From an uncultured Armatimonadota bacterium (GTDB lineage Bacteria > Armatimonadota > Armatimonadia > Armatimonadales > Armatimonadaceae), in NCBI GenBank assembly GCA_903910385.1, contig CAIVZM010000019.1, forward strand, positions 62,001 to 126,000: a DNA stretch of 64,000 nt, in the 5' to 3' direction. This document shows positions 1 to 7,176 of the stretch, piece after piece (the stretch's first letter is position 1; every line of letters starts with the position of its first letter). The position numbers and the translations under genes are program-made. Below the pieces are notes generated by a model. That model worked only from the letters and a program-made list of their open reading frames with translations. It did no database searches and was not told the origin of the DNA.

Positions 1-111
1 AACCCGTATGACCTTTACTCCAAGACGCCGGTACGCCCGGATGTGAAAGAACTCCGACCGTACTATGAGGATTTGATCGCGGAATATTTCCCGCCGACGC
101 TACGGTGGTAA
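1..111 (+). CDS. Myo-inositol oxygenase, C-terminal fragment (cut by window start)
   Basis: Reading from base 1, 36 codons run to a TAA at 109-111. The tail contains NPYDLYSK, then [14 protein letters not shown] and a final Trp. From memory of the family, animal myo-inositol oxygenase ends in the same pattern (DLYTK, then LRPYYQGLID, then a terminal W). That enzyme is a soluble di-iron oxygenase of HD fold that cleaves myo-inositol to D-glucuronate. The metal ligands lie upstream of the window, so the call rests on the tail alone, but the match is specific. The gene converges on the prenyl synthase and shares a hairpin terminator with it. Confidence 0.75.
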   Translation, partial: NPYDLYSKTPVRPDVKELRPYYEDLIAEYFPPTLRW

Positions 112-126
112 GTGGAAGCAGAAGAA

Positions 127-165
127 AAAGCGCGGCGGGGCATACAGCCCTGCCGCGCTTTTTTT
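127..165. terminator. Bidirectional intrinsic terminator
   Basis: A GC-rich hairpin (arms at 127-136 and 152-161, reading aaagcgcggc and gccgcgcttt, extended by gggc/gccc) is followed by seven T on the + strand and preceded by an A-rich tract that serves the minus strand. It sits between the convergent inositol oxygenase and prenyl synthase genes and can end both. Confidence 0.85.
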
Positions 166-181
166 ATTCGTGTGAAGGAAA

Positions 182-1243
182 CTATTTGTCCCGAACGACG
201 ACGAACCGGGCAAGGTGTTCCATCGCATCCCGATAGGGATTGTGTGGGAAGCGAGAAAGCTCCAGAACGGCGCGTTCGGCGCGTTCCAGAGCGGTCTGAT
301 GCGCGGCGGCGAACCCGCCCAGGCGGGCGATAATCGCCGTAATCGTCGCGATATCCGCATCGGTCAACGACGGCAGAGCGAGAAGGCCGCGCAATTGTGT
401 CCGAGATTCGGCGTCGCCTGTTCGGAGGGCGTGAAGTAGGGGCAGGGTCACGCGCCCGTCCCGTAAGTCCGTGCCCAGCGGTTTGCCCGTCTTCTTGGGA
501 TCGCCAACAAAGTCAAGCAAGTCATCCGCAATCTGGAACGCCATGCCCAGATGATGCCCGTAGGCTCGCAGAGCGGCGGCTTCCGCTTCTGTCGCATCGC
601 CTAAAAGACCACCCATCTCACAGCATCCTGCCAGAAACCGGGCTGTCTTCCTTTCGATCACTTCATTGTAAGTCTCGACCGGAATGTCCATATTGTGAGC
701 GATGGACGCCTGCAAGACTTCGCCTTCCGCCATCGCGACGCAGATATCGGAAAAGACACGGACGATGTGGAGGTTTTCATCGTTGTGCGCCAGCAGGGAG
801 ATAGATTTCGCCAGCAGGAAATCCCCGGTCAGGACGGCGATCCCATTGCCATAGACGGAACCGGCGGTAGCGACTCCCCGTCGCTCTGGCGCTTCATCGA
901 CCACGTCGTCATGCATCAGGGTCGCCATATGAATCAATTCGGCGGCGGCGGCGGCGGCATAGGCGCGGTTAGCGGGAAAGGTCCGCTCCACAACTCGTCC
1001 GCAAAGCAACGCCAGAGCCGGGCGCAGGCGTTTTCCGCCCGCCAGTAGCGTATGGTCGGAGATTTCGCGAACGGCGCCGATATCCGAGCGGGTTTCCTGA
1101 CGGAGCCGATCCTCGACCTGTTTCAGGTCGTTCTCAATACTGTCGAGAAGACCGACAGCGATTTTAGCGTCTCCATGTTCCGAATCCATATCGTCGGTTT
1201 GTAATAGTGATGGCGGCGGCGTGGTCAGCATAGTAGCGTTCAT
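182..1243 (-). CDS. Polyprenyl diphosphate synthase (menaquinone side chain)
   Basis: The 353-residue product is a trans-isoprenyl diphosphate synthase, which adds isopentenyl units to an allylic diphosphate. GGKRLRP at 69-75 binds isopentenyl diphosphate, HDDVVDE at 111-117 is the first Asp-rich motif, and DDLLD at 240-244 is the second; both metal-binding motifs are intact. It overlaps the upstream methyltransferase gene by 4 bases (ATGA), so the two are probably translationally coupled. With menG beside it, a hepta/octaprenyl synthase for menaquinone is the likeliest role; chain length cannot be read reliably by eye. Confidence 0.9.
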   Translation of the reverse strand: MNATMLTTPPPSLLQTDDMDSEHGDAKIAVGLLDSIENDLKQVEDRLRQETRSDIGAVREISDHTLLAGGKRLRPALALLCGRVVERTFPANRAYAAAAAAELIHMATLMHDDVVDEAPERRGVATAGSVYGNGIAVLTGDFLLAKSISLLAHNDENLHIVRVFSDICVAMAEGEVLQASIAHNMDIPVETYNEVIERKTARFLAGCCEMGGLLGDATEAEAAALRAYGHHLGMAFQIADDLLDFVGDPKKTGKPLGTDLRDGRVTLPLLHALRTGDAESRTQLRGLLALPSLTDADIATITAIIARLGGFAAAHQTALERAERAVLELSRFPHNPYRDAMEHLARFVVVRDK

Positions 1244-2004
1244 TTCGACTTTACTCCCCGGTGAACAACTACCGAGCCAAAAGTCAGGTCCGTAATTGTA
1301 ACGTTCTTCAGTCCGGCTCGTTCCATCATCTCTTTTATTTCTTCTCGGCTGTAGAAGGCTTTGACGGATGAGGGGAGGTAATTATAAGCCGCTCGGCGTC
1401 CAGAAATCAGTCCGCCAAGTCGGGGTAAGACGTTAAAAGAATACCACTGGTATAATGCGGCGAAAACGGGATTACGCGGCGAATTGAATTCCAGAATGAC
1501 GACTTTTCCATCCGGCGTCGTCACCCGTGCCATTTCGCGGATTCCCGCTTCAACATCGGCGACATTACGAATGCCGAAGGCGACGGTGACCGCATCGAAG
1601 GCGTTTTCCGGGAAGGGAAGTTTCAAGGCGTCCGCAAGCACAAATTCTAACGCAGGGACGCTCCGTTGGGCTTTCTTTTTTTCGCCCAGTTGGAGCATCG
1701 GAGCGGAAAAATCGCTACCGATCACTAACCCCTTAGCGCCAGCGCGTCGCGCCAGCTCAAGCGCGAGATCGCCTGTGCCAGTACAGATATCCAGCGCGAC
1801 GCCGCCCGATTTCAGCTGGGCTTTATCTGCGGCTACTCGCCGCCATCCGTGATGCATGCGTACGGAAAGTACGGAATTGAGCAGGTCATAGCGGGGCGCA
1901 ATGGCGTCAAACATCGCCTGCACGTAACCCGCTTTTTCTTCTGGCGCTGGCAAAGCGTTGACTGCACGCTCTGTCGAATTTTTCCCCGACGCTTGGATTG
2001 TCAT
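1240..2004 (-). CDS. menG: Demethylmenaquinone methyltransferase (UbiE/MenG family)
   Basis: SAM-dependent methyltransferase that makes the last step of menaquinone synthesis. Motifs: AMFDAIAPRYDLLN near the N-terminus, the SAM loop DICTGTGDLA, AFGIRNV and the late ILEF motif, all typical of UbiE/MenG. A longer reading from an ATG at 2073 is open, but that ATG lies only 2 nt from a TATAAT box, inside the promoter, so I chose the ATG at 2004. This gives 254 residues, close to the family norm. The prenyl synthase follows with a 4-base overlap. Confidence 0.9.
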   Translation of the reverse strand: MTIQASGKNSTERAVNALPAPEEKAGYVQAMFDAIAPRYDLLNSVLSVRMHHGWRRVAADKAQLKSGGVALDICTGTGDLALELARRAGAKGLVIGSDFSAPMLQLGEKKKAQRSVPALEFVLADALKLPFPENAFDAVTVAFGIRNVADVEAGIREMARVTTPDGKVVILEFNSPRNPVFAALYQWYSFNVLPRLGGLISGRRAAYNYLPSSVKAFYSREEIKEMMERAGLKNVTITDLTFGSVVVHRGVKSK

Positions 2005-2075
2005 GACGAAAACCGGATCGATCCGTCTTCTAATGCGGTTTGTGATGAGTTTCACAAACTCACAGGATTGCATGA

Positions 2076-2084
2076 ATTATACCA
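2076..2084 (-). promoter_or_regulatory. Extended -10 promoter for menG operon
   Basis: On the minus strand this reads TGG-TATAAT, an extended -10 element (TGn plus a perfect hexamer). No convincing -35 is visible. Transcription would begin near 2069, giving a leader of about 65 nt before the chosen menG start. Confidence 0.6.
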
Positions 2085-2229
2085 TCGGCGCTACCAATGC
2101 GCCTTCCTCCTTTTACAACCGGATCTACCGCGAAAAATGTCGATATGAGAACGTCATGACTGGTAAGAACGACACGACGGACTGCAGGCATGGTCGCCAT
2201 TAAGGTCACTGATTCCGTGAAATAAATAT

Positions 2230-2265
2230 GGGGTTCCGGGCGAGATACCTCTCACACGGAACCCC
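2230..2265 (-). terminator. Hairpin after the GH172-type gene
   Basis: Nine-base arms ggggttccg (2230-2238) and cggaacccc (2257-2265) flank an 18-nt loop just past the stop of the minus-strand gene. The downstream tract on the minus strand is AT-rich (atatttattt) rather than a clean U run, so termination is probable but not certain. Confidence 0.5.
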
Positions 2266-2271
2266 GTATTG

Positions 2272-3456
2272 TTAAATCACTTCCAGAGAATCCCGATCCG
2301 GCAGCGGCGGGAAGGGCGCATGCGGTTCCGCCTGATACCAGAAAGCGACGCTGGCAATATCGTCCTGCAGGGGGAGATAGCGTCCGTAAGTCCGCCATCC
2401 CAGCGCCTGTATCGTTACGCGTAAGTCCTGTTCGAAGCGGACGGGATCCATAATGTGCCAGCGATACATGCCGAAGCGCTGTTGCACCTGATAATGTCCG
2501 TCGCCCCGTATTACCTGCGGCAGACCGACATAGGGAGTGTTGAATTCCTGATACTCGACATGTTCGACCCCGTATTGATTCTTCAGGCGCACATCGAAAT
2601 CGTAGGAACCGCAGAAGTAATCCTCCGTTCCAGTTCCGCAAATGGTGGGCCATTCTCCATCGCCATCCATATAGAACTTGATTTCGCCTTCGCCCCACCA
2701 ACCGTTATTATTGACTCCCCATGCCATATAAGTCCCGACATAATGCCCATGCCCCTGAATGCCGTCGACAATGGTGTAGACATCTTTGTAAGGCAGCGGG
2801 TTGGTGCGACGGAACTGGGCATGAAGATATGCGGCATCCTCTGGCACTTCGGTCAGTGTGTAGTTGACCTGATAGTAGAGGATCATATCGTCATTGGCGA
2901 GATTCTCCATCGTGATGCGGCACTTCTTACGGAAGGGCATCTCCCAGTAGCAGTTGAACGCCGAACCGGGGTTGACGCAAATTGCCAGCGAGTTGACGGC
3001 GGCGTATTTGCCCCATCCCATACAGAAAAAGTCGCCGACCGGACATTCGATAGACGGTGTTTCTTCGTCATCCCAGTAGAAGCGGATAATCGAATAGCGC
3101 CAGTTACCGGTCGGGGTCATCCAGATTTGCTGGATAGCTCCCGGTCCATCAATTTCAGCGACGGTGAAAGTCGTACCTGCTGCGATCTTTACCGAGGGGG
3201 AGATTTTCCATCCCTGTCCGAGGTCACGTGCGCAGTTCATGCCCGTGCCTTCGGTCGCCATTCCGCCCTTGCCCTTTTCACCATTGAAATTTTCCGGTGA
3301 AATAGAGCGTGTCTTCGCCAGCGAAAGTCGGCTGAGATTGCCGAGATTCATCCCGAGTCCATTAAACAACGCTGTCACTTCCTTACTCTGCCAGAGTTTG
3401 TATTTGTACTCTGGTTTCGGGAACGGAAGGGGGCTTTCCTGCTCGTCCGAGAGCAA
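2272..3456 (-). CDS. DUF2961 / GH172-type glycoside hydrolase
   Basis: About 394 residues with the DUF2961 hallmarks: ISPENFNGEKGKGG near the start, then GQGHY-like and GWWGEGEIKFYMDGD, and TGTEDYFCGSYDF. The family, now GH172, includes difructose dianhydride and arabinofuranan-degrading enzymes, so a glycan-cleaving role is expected, with substrate unknown. No signal peptide is visible. No in-frame ATG precedes the conserved region; the start used is a TTG at 3456 without a good ribosome site. A more upstream non-AUG start is possible because the frame stays open a further 17 codons. Confidence 0.8.
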   Translation of the reverse strand: MLSDEQESPLPFPKPEYKYKLWQSKEVTALFNGLGMNLGNLSRLSLAKTRSISPENFNGEKGKGGMATEGTGMNCARDLGQGWKISPSVKIAAGTTFTVAEIDGPGAIQQIWMTPTGNWRYSIIRFYWDDEETPSIECPVGDFFCMGWGKYAAVNSLAICVNPGSAFNCYWEMPFRKKCRITMENLANDDMILYYQVNYTLTEVPEDAAYLHAQFRRTNPLPYKDVYTIVDGIQGHGHYVGTYMAWGVNNNGWWGEGEIKFYMDGDGEWPTICGTGTEDYFCGSYDFDVRLKNQYGVEHVEYQEFNTPYVGLPQVIRGDGHYQVQQRFGMYRWHIMDPVRFEQDLRVTIQALGWRTYGRYLPLQDDIASVAFWYQAEPHAPFPPLPDRDSLEVI

Positions 3457-3703
3457 ATTCCGACAGACATTTCCCAGATAAAAGAATGCAGGATCAAAAT
3501 GCGAAGGTCAATAGTGGGGTCATTCAAAGGAATCTATTCTGTTTATGAGACAAATATAAAGCTAAAAAACTGCTTTCAGAGAATATAAAGACGAAAATAA
3601 ATGTGTTTTCGCAGGATAAAACAGGACGAATTTGCCTGTAGTGCTGAAAAATGTTTCGTCATGCCATGCGTATTAGCGGTGGCGTAAAGAGACTGAAAAG
3701 TGA
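3457..3703. other. AT-rich divergent intergenic region
   Basis: This stretch separates the GH172-type gene from the + strand leader. It is rich in short A/T runs and TATA-like steps on both strands, consistent with promoters, but I could fix only the box at 3704-3709. No ORF with a credible start was found. Confidence 0.4.
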
Positions 3704-3789
3704 TATAATATTATCGTAACCGTGATGGGAAGTCTTTAGATAGACAAACCAAGCGACAACGCCTGAAGCGAGGCGGTGTCGCTTTTTTT
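3704..3789 (+). ncRNA. Short two-hairpin transcript or attenuator leader, copy 1
   Basis: TGA-TATAAT (extended -10, hexamer 3704-3709) is followed by a small hairpin gtct/agac (3732-3745) and a strong terminator hairpin at 3751-3784: arms aagcgaca/tgtcgctt and cgcct/aggcg, then seven T. No + strand gene lies upstream, so the terminator can only serve a transcript starting at this promoter. The RNA would be about 75 nt. It may be a small RNA, or a leader whose read-through expresses the membrane protein that starts 45 nt later. The element at 4384-4466 repeats the design. Confidence 0.55.
3751..3789 (+). terminator. Intrinsic terminator inside leader copy 1
   Basis: Thirteen base pairs in two blocks with one mismatch, loop gaagcg, then TTTTTTT. 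It lies upstream of the 3835 gene, as an attenuator would. Confidence 0.8.
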
Positions 3790-3834
3790 GTTTTTTACCG
3801 CTCCTTTCATTGCTCTCAGGGAGGCTTGACGATT

Positions 3835-4200
3835 TTGTCCAAAGATTGGTTGGCGCGCTATCTCTTGCCGTTCACAGGATTATCCCTGACACTTCTTCTC
3901 TCCCTGATCTTCTTTTATGCGCCGCGAACGCTGTTTAAGGGACTCACCGAGGTTGGCTTTAAAGAACCGCCACTGCTTTTACAGATGGGTCTGCACCCTT
4001 TTGCCCTGCCTGCCGGAGTCCTTTGCGTATGCGTCCTCTTTCTCGGCGCCGCCTTTTCACGCACGGACGTCTGGCGCGCTATCTGGAACGCCGCTGGCTT
4101 TACCGCTCTGATAGTCTTCGCCATTTTCTGGACAGCCTTTTGCGGTTGGTTAATGAACCTTGTCCAGACGGCGGAGTTATCCCGCACGATGCCCCGGTAA
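3835..4200 (+). CDS. Small three-helix membrane protein, unknown
   Basis: Roughly 121 residues with three hydrophobic segments, the last beginning near FTALIVFAIFW and ending in a short polar tail. I do not recognise the family. There is no ATG: TTG codons at 3826 and 3835 are both in frame, and GGAGG at 3820-3824 is better spaced (10 nt) from the second, which I chose. It follows the two-hairpin leader and precedes a second such leader, so its expression may depend on terminator read-through. Confidence 0.55.
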   Translation: MSKDWLARYLLPFTGLSLTLLLSLIFFYAPRTLFKGLTEVGFKEPPLLLQMGLHPFALPAGVLCVCVLFLGAAFSRTDVWRAIWNAAGFTALIVFAIFWTAFCGWLMNLVQTAELSRTMPR

Positions 4201-4383
4201 CGACGATCCACTCTTCCAATAAAATATGAGGCTTTTTTGACACATGTATATTTACCAAAATCGTGATTACTCGTTCTCTATGAGGCGATTATGAGGATGT
4301 TTCACGATAAAAAATACAGAATATTCAACAGGAGCGAGAATTTGCTTTCTTGATCTCTGTAGCGTCAGCCGCCGTTTTTATGG

Positions 4384-4466
4384 TATACTATATTCATAAT
4401 TGAAATTGGAGAGAAATCTCCTCGCGGCGACAGCGTCCAAGATATTGGCGACGCGGTCGCTTTTTT
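4384..4466 (+). ncRNA. Short two-hairpin transcript or attenuator leader, copy 2
   Basis: TGG-TATACT (hexamer 4384-4389) begins the unit. A perfect hairpin ggaga-gaaa-tctcc follows at 4408-4421, then a terminator hairpin with arms gcgac/gtcgc and gcgtc/gacgc (4427-4460) and six T. The order matches copy 1: extended -10, small stem-loop, terminator containing gcgac/gtcgc, T run. The DUF3445 start codon is only 13 nt past the T run, with AGGA between. The unit is therefore either an attenuated leader for that gene or a small RNA whose leak feeds it. Confidence 0.6.
4427..4466 (+). terminator. Intrinsic terminator inside leader copy 2
   Basis: Ten paired bases in two blocks separated by one A/G mismatch, a 12-nt loop, then TTTTTT. 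It lies directly upstream of the DUF3445 ribosome site. Confidence 0.75.
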
Positions 4467-4479
4467 GTTTTCAGGATCC

Positions 4480-5442
4480 ATGACTTCCGTTGATCTGCCG
4501 CCTCCCGCGTTCTACTTCCCACCTCATAAGGGACGCTTTACCGTTACGCCCGGCCTCTTTCCTCTCGGAACCGATTTCGGTAATGGCGAAATGGATGGAT
4601 GTCTTTTCCAGATAGACCGTGATTATCCCCGGTATTACGAGAACAAAATGCGGTGTCGCGCAGAACGGTTCGGAAAGTATATCGTTCAGAGCGCTTTTGA
4701 TCCCCGGACACAGGAAACCGTCGCTCGACTCATTTGCTATCGTCTGAAGAAAGAATTCCCTGCTCTTTTCCACCGGGAAGAGAAGCGAAGCGGCGCCGGA
4801 ATCCTCCACTGCGCGTTAACGGGCGATGCGCTTGCCTTCGATGATGCAATGAATTTGCAGGCGCACCCCCGCTATAGGGACGCTTTCGACGCGCTTTGTT
4901 GTCAAATACCGGAAGATATTGCTATCGTCCGTCGTAGGACAGTACCGGGAAGCGGTGAATGGGTCGCCGGATTACACCTCTGCGCTCCCAGCCACTGGGC
5001 GGCGGAAGACAAGATCGGAAAACCGTTCGTCGCCGTTCATGCCCCCGTTCCCCATTTTGATAGGATTGCCACGGTCGCCGAATCGCTGACGGATTCGCTG
5101 ATCCATCGCGGACCTTATGTTCGTTTTGCATGGAGTGTGACGGTAGATAATCGTTTGAACGCACACCCTGAACCGCCGCCTCATCTTGGTCCGGAAATAT
5201 GGGATGGCGAAAGCCCGCTTTATCTACGGGTGGAACGGCAGACGTTGCACGGAATGCCGGATGTGGATGCTTACCTTTTCGGCATCCGCATCTATCATTA
5301 TGATCTTCTGGAGGTGTGCGCGGAGCGATCACGCCGGGATGCGCTTCGTGCGGCGTTGCTGTCCATGTCGCCGGAGTCGCAACGTTACAAAGGGCTTGCT
5401 GACCGAATGCCGGGCGTTCTGGCGTATATTGACGCGCTTTAG
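4480..5442 (+). CDS. Haem-dependent oxidative N-demethylase-like protein (DUF3445)
   Basis: About 320 residues. Recognised by the DUF3445 pattern: DRDYPRYYENK near the N-terminus, PEDIAIVRR, then a W-VAGLHLCAPSHWAAEDKIGK block, IHAPVP-like AVHAPVPHFDRI and LYLRVERQTLHGMPD followed by FGIRIY. Characterised relatives are haem enzymes that oxidatively remove N-methyl groups; the substrate here is unknown. An upstream in-frame TTG at 4465 sits within the terminator T run, so I took the ATG at 4480, preceded by AGGA. The stop overlaps the convergent rhodanese stop by 4 bases. Confidence 0.8.
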   Translation: MTSVDLPPPAFYFPPHKGRFTVTPGLFPLGTDFGNGEMDGCLFQIDRDYPRYYENKMRCRAERFGKYIVQSAFDPRTQETVARLICYRLKKEFPALFHREEKRSGAGILHCALTGDALAFDDAMNLQAHPRYRDAFDALCCQIPEDIAIVRRRTVPGSGEWVAGLHLCAPSHWAAEDKIGKPFVAVHAPVPHFDRIATVAESLTDSLIHRGPYVRFAWSVTVDNRLNAHPEPPPHLGPEIWDGESPLYLRVERQTLHGMPDVDAYLFGIRIYHYDLLEVCAERSRRDALRAALLSMSPESQRYKGLADRMPGVLAYIDAL

Positions 5443-5768
5443 TCGGACTCGCCCTGCATTTCACGCCATGCGATCATGCCGCCCGCCAGCAGAGCGACAT
5501 TGGTGAAGTCCTGCGAAATCAGGAATTTTGCGGCGGCGATGGAATTTAGTCCCTTTTCGCAAATGAGGATAACCGAATCATCCGGGTTGATCTCGCGCTC
5601 ATACCGGTCGGCGAAATCATCCGCCGGGAGGGATATCGCTTCGGGAAGATGGCCCTGATGAAACTGGCGCGGCGGGCGGATATCGATCAAAAAGACTTCC
5701 GCTCCGCTTTCGAGAACTTCCGCGACTTCGTGTGGCGTCAGTGAGTGATAGCCTTCGTCGTTTGTCAT
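5439..5768 (-). CDS. Single-domain rhodanese-like protein
   Basis: 109 residues forming one rhodanese domain: FLIDIRPPRQFHQGHLPEA near the start and the active loop CEKGLNS around residues 70-76, with the persulfide-forming Cys present. The usual Arg of the loop is replaced by Asn. The role is likely sulfur transfer in the cytoplasm. The start codon lies exactly 6 nt after a TATAGT box, so the mRNA may be leaderless; there is no Shine-Dalgarno sequence. Confidence 0.85.
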   Translation of the reverse strand: MTNDEGYHSLTPHEVAEVLESGAEVFLIDIRPPRQFHQGHLPEAISLPADDFADRYEREINPDDSVILICEKGLNSIAAAKFLISQDFTNVALLAGGMIAWREMQGESD

Positions 5769-5774
5769 ATGGTT

Positions 5775-5780
5775 ACTATA
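5775..5780 (-). promoter_or_regulatory. -10 box placed for a leaderless rhodanese mRNA
   Basis: TATAGT on the minus strand, then 6 nt (AACCAT), then ATG. The hexamer contains the TAG stop of the upstream channel gene, so promoter and stop codon share bases. +1 would fall on the A of ATG. Confidence 0.6.
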
Positions 5781-7101
5781 TCAAATCGGGACGAACGCCG
5801 TCTGCACTTTCCGCCGTCGATAAGGTGGGGGATTTGAGCGCTACCTGGGCGAATATGGGAGCGGCTATATCCGCTGAAGATAATAGAATGTAATCCGCAG
5901 AGGCTTCCCGAATGCGCCGGGCGAGTTCCGCATCGAAGCACCGGAGGACAATCCGCATACGATGCTCGGGACGGCGCTCCTGTATCAGTGTCTGTGCGGT
6001 TAGTCCGATTTCCAGATTTTTAGCGTCATCGGACAGGCAGGCGATTATCGAACGCGCTCGCAGGACGCCCGCCCGCAATAAAGCGCTCTCCGAGGAAGCG
6101 TCGCCCTGAATAATCGGGATTCTTCCCGCCAGAAGGCGAACTGCGTTCGAGTCCGGAGAATCATCGATAATGACCATCGGCGTTTTTTGCTCACTCAGCA
6201 TACGGACTACTTCGAAACCGACTGTGCCCAGACCGCAGACGATCAAATGATTTTGAGCGCGTTTCGCCATCCGCTCGTTTCGCAATTCGGAAGCGGCCCC
6301 GGAGAGGAAAAAATTGGTTATAAAGGAAGTGAGAAGCGCGACCAGCATGACGCCGCCAAACATCAGGACAGTACCGAACAATTTCAGCGCGGGCGATTCC
6401 TTAAGAAGGTTATAATCTCCGAACCCGACCGTCGTAATGATGGTCGCCGTAAAATAAATTGCATCCACTAATGGCAGGTGGAGCGCTTGCTGAAACACTT
6501 CGACGCCTGCCAGAAACAATGTCATCAACAGTATCGCCAGCAGTATCAAGGGGCGACGCGTGTCATAAGGCGGCGGAAGACGGAACCTTTGCGGAAGAGG
6601 TGACGCGGCGGGCTTGCGACGGGGGCTTACATCTCGCTCCAGTTTCGGAGGGAGCATGTCGGGCATTGGTTCCAGCGCGACAAGACAGAATTCCTGAGCG
6701 GCAAGCGCCGCCGGGGATAGCGCCAGATCGATTCCGAAATCCTGCATCAGGCGTTGTGCAAACCGTCCTTCATCCAGACGGATCAGAATGCGCAGATGCG
6801 GGGCTTCGCCACGGGCATCCAGCGCTGCCGCCAGATTATCGGTATCCGAAGGAGCGCAAAAGATGAGTGAAGTCGCCTCTTTGATTCCCGCTTCGGCGCG
6901 GGTTTCCGCAAACCGGAAATCTCCGAAGACCGTGTGCGCACCCAGGGACTCAATGCGGCGAATGCGGTCGGCGCGGGTGGCGGGCGCTGTGATGACTGTT
7001 ATCGATGCAGAAGGGGATTGCTCACGAACGCATTCTACGACACGGATGCCAAACCGCCCCAATCCGCAGATGATGACCGAAGAAACCTCGTCGTTGCTCA
7101 C
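5776..7101 (-). CDS. Potassium channel with two RCK (TrkA-N) domains
   Basis: About 441 residues. Order: an RCK nucleotide-binding domain starting IICGLGRFG, then a two-helix pore with P-loop TTVGFGDYN (the K+ selectivity filter TVGFGD), then a second RCK domain starting IVCGLGTVGFE. It sits in the inner membrane and is probably gated by nucleotides or ions. A longer reading begins at 7170, but it would run through a perfect hairpin (7124-7158) and past a TATAAT box. The GTG at 7101 lies 6 nt from that box and just before the conserved region, so I prefer it. Confidence 0.85.
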   Translation of the reverse strand: MSNDEVSSVIICGLGRFGIRVVECVREQSPSASITVITAPATRADRIRRIESLGAHTVFGDFRFAETRAEAGIKEATSLIFCAPSDTDNLAAALDARGEAPHLRILIRLDEGRFAQRLMQDFGIDLALSPAALAAQEFCLVALEPMPDMLPPKLERDVSPRRKPAASPLPQRFRLPPPYDTRRPLILLAILLMTLFLAGVEVFQQALHLPLVDAIYFTATIITTVGFGDYNLLKESPALKLFGTVLMFGGVMLVALLTSFITNFFLSGAASELRNERMAKRAQNHLIVCGLGTVGFEVVRMLSEQKTPMVIIDDSPDSNAVRLLAGRIPIIQGDASSESALLRAGVLRARSIIACLSDDAKNLEIGLTAQTLIQERRPEHRMRIVLRCFDAELARRIREASADYILLSSADIAAPIFAQVALKSPTLSTAESADGVRPDLI

Positions 7102-7107
7102 ATCATC

Positions 7108-7113
7108 ATTATA
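7108..7113 (-). promoter_or_regulatory. -10 box placed for a leaderless channel mRNA
   Basis: TATAAT on the minus strand, 6 nt (GATGAT), then GTG at 7101. No ribosome site is present. The spacing equals that at the rhodanese, thpR and DUF1553 genes. Confidence 0.6.
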
Positions 7114-7123
7114 AAGCAGGTTT

Positions 7124-7158
7124 CCCCCTTGCGATGGATTTGCTGTATCGCAAGGGGG
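7124..7158. terminator. Perfect 11-bp hairpin after the DUF1553-DUF1501 operon
   Basis: Arms ccccc-ttgcga (7124-7134) and tcgcaa-ggggg (7148-7158) are exact complements around a 13-nt loop. It lies between the DUF1501 stop and the channel promoter. No U run follows directly, so it is a weak or Rho-assisted terminator or an mRNA 3' stabiliser. Confidence 0.5.
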
Positions 7159-7176
7159 ATTACTTACCATCAGGCG

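Noticed and set aside
2071-2081. Leaderless reading of menG from ATG 2073
   Set aside because: Only 2 nt separate the box and ATG, too close for +1; the downstream ATG 2004 fits the family length.
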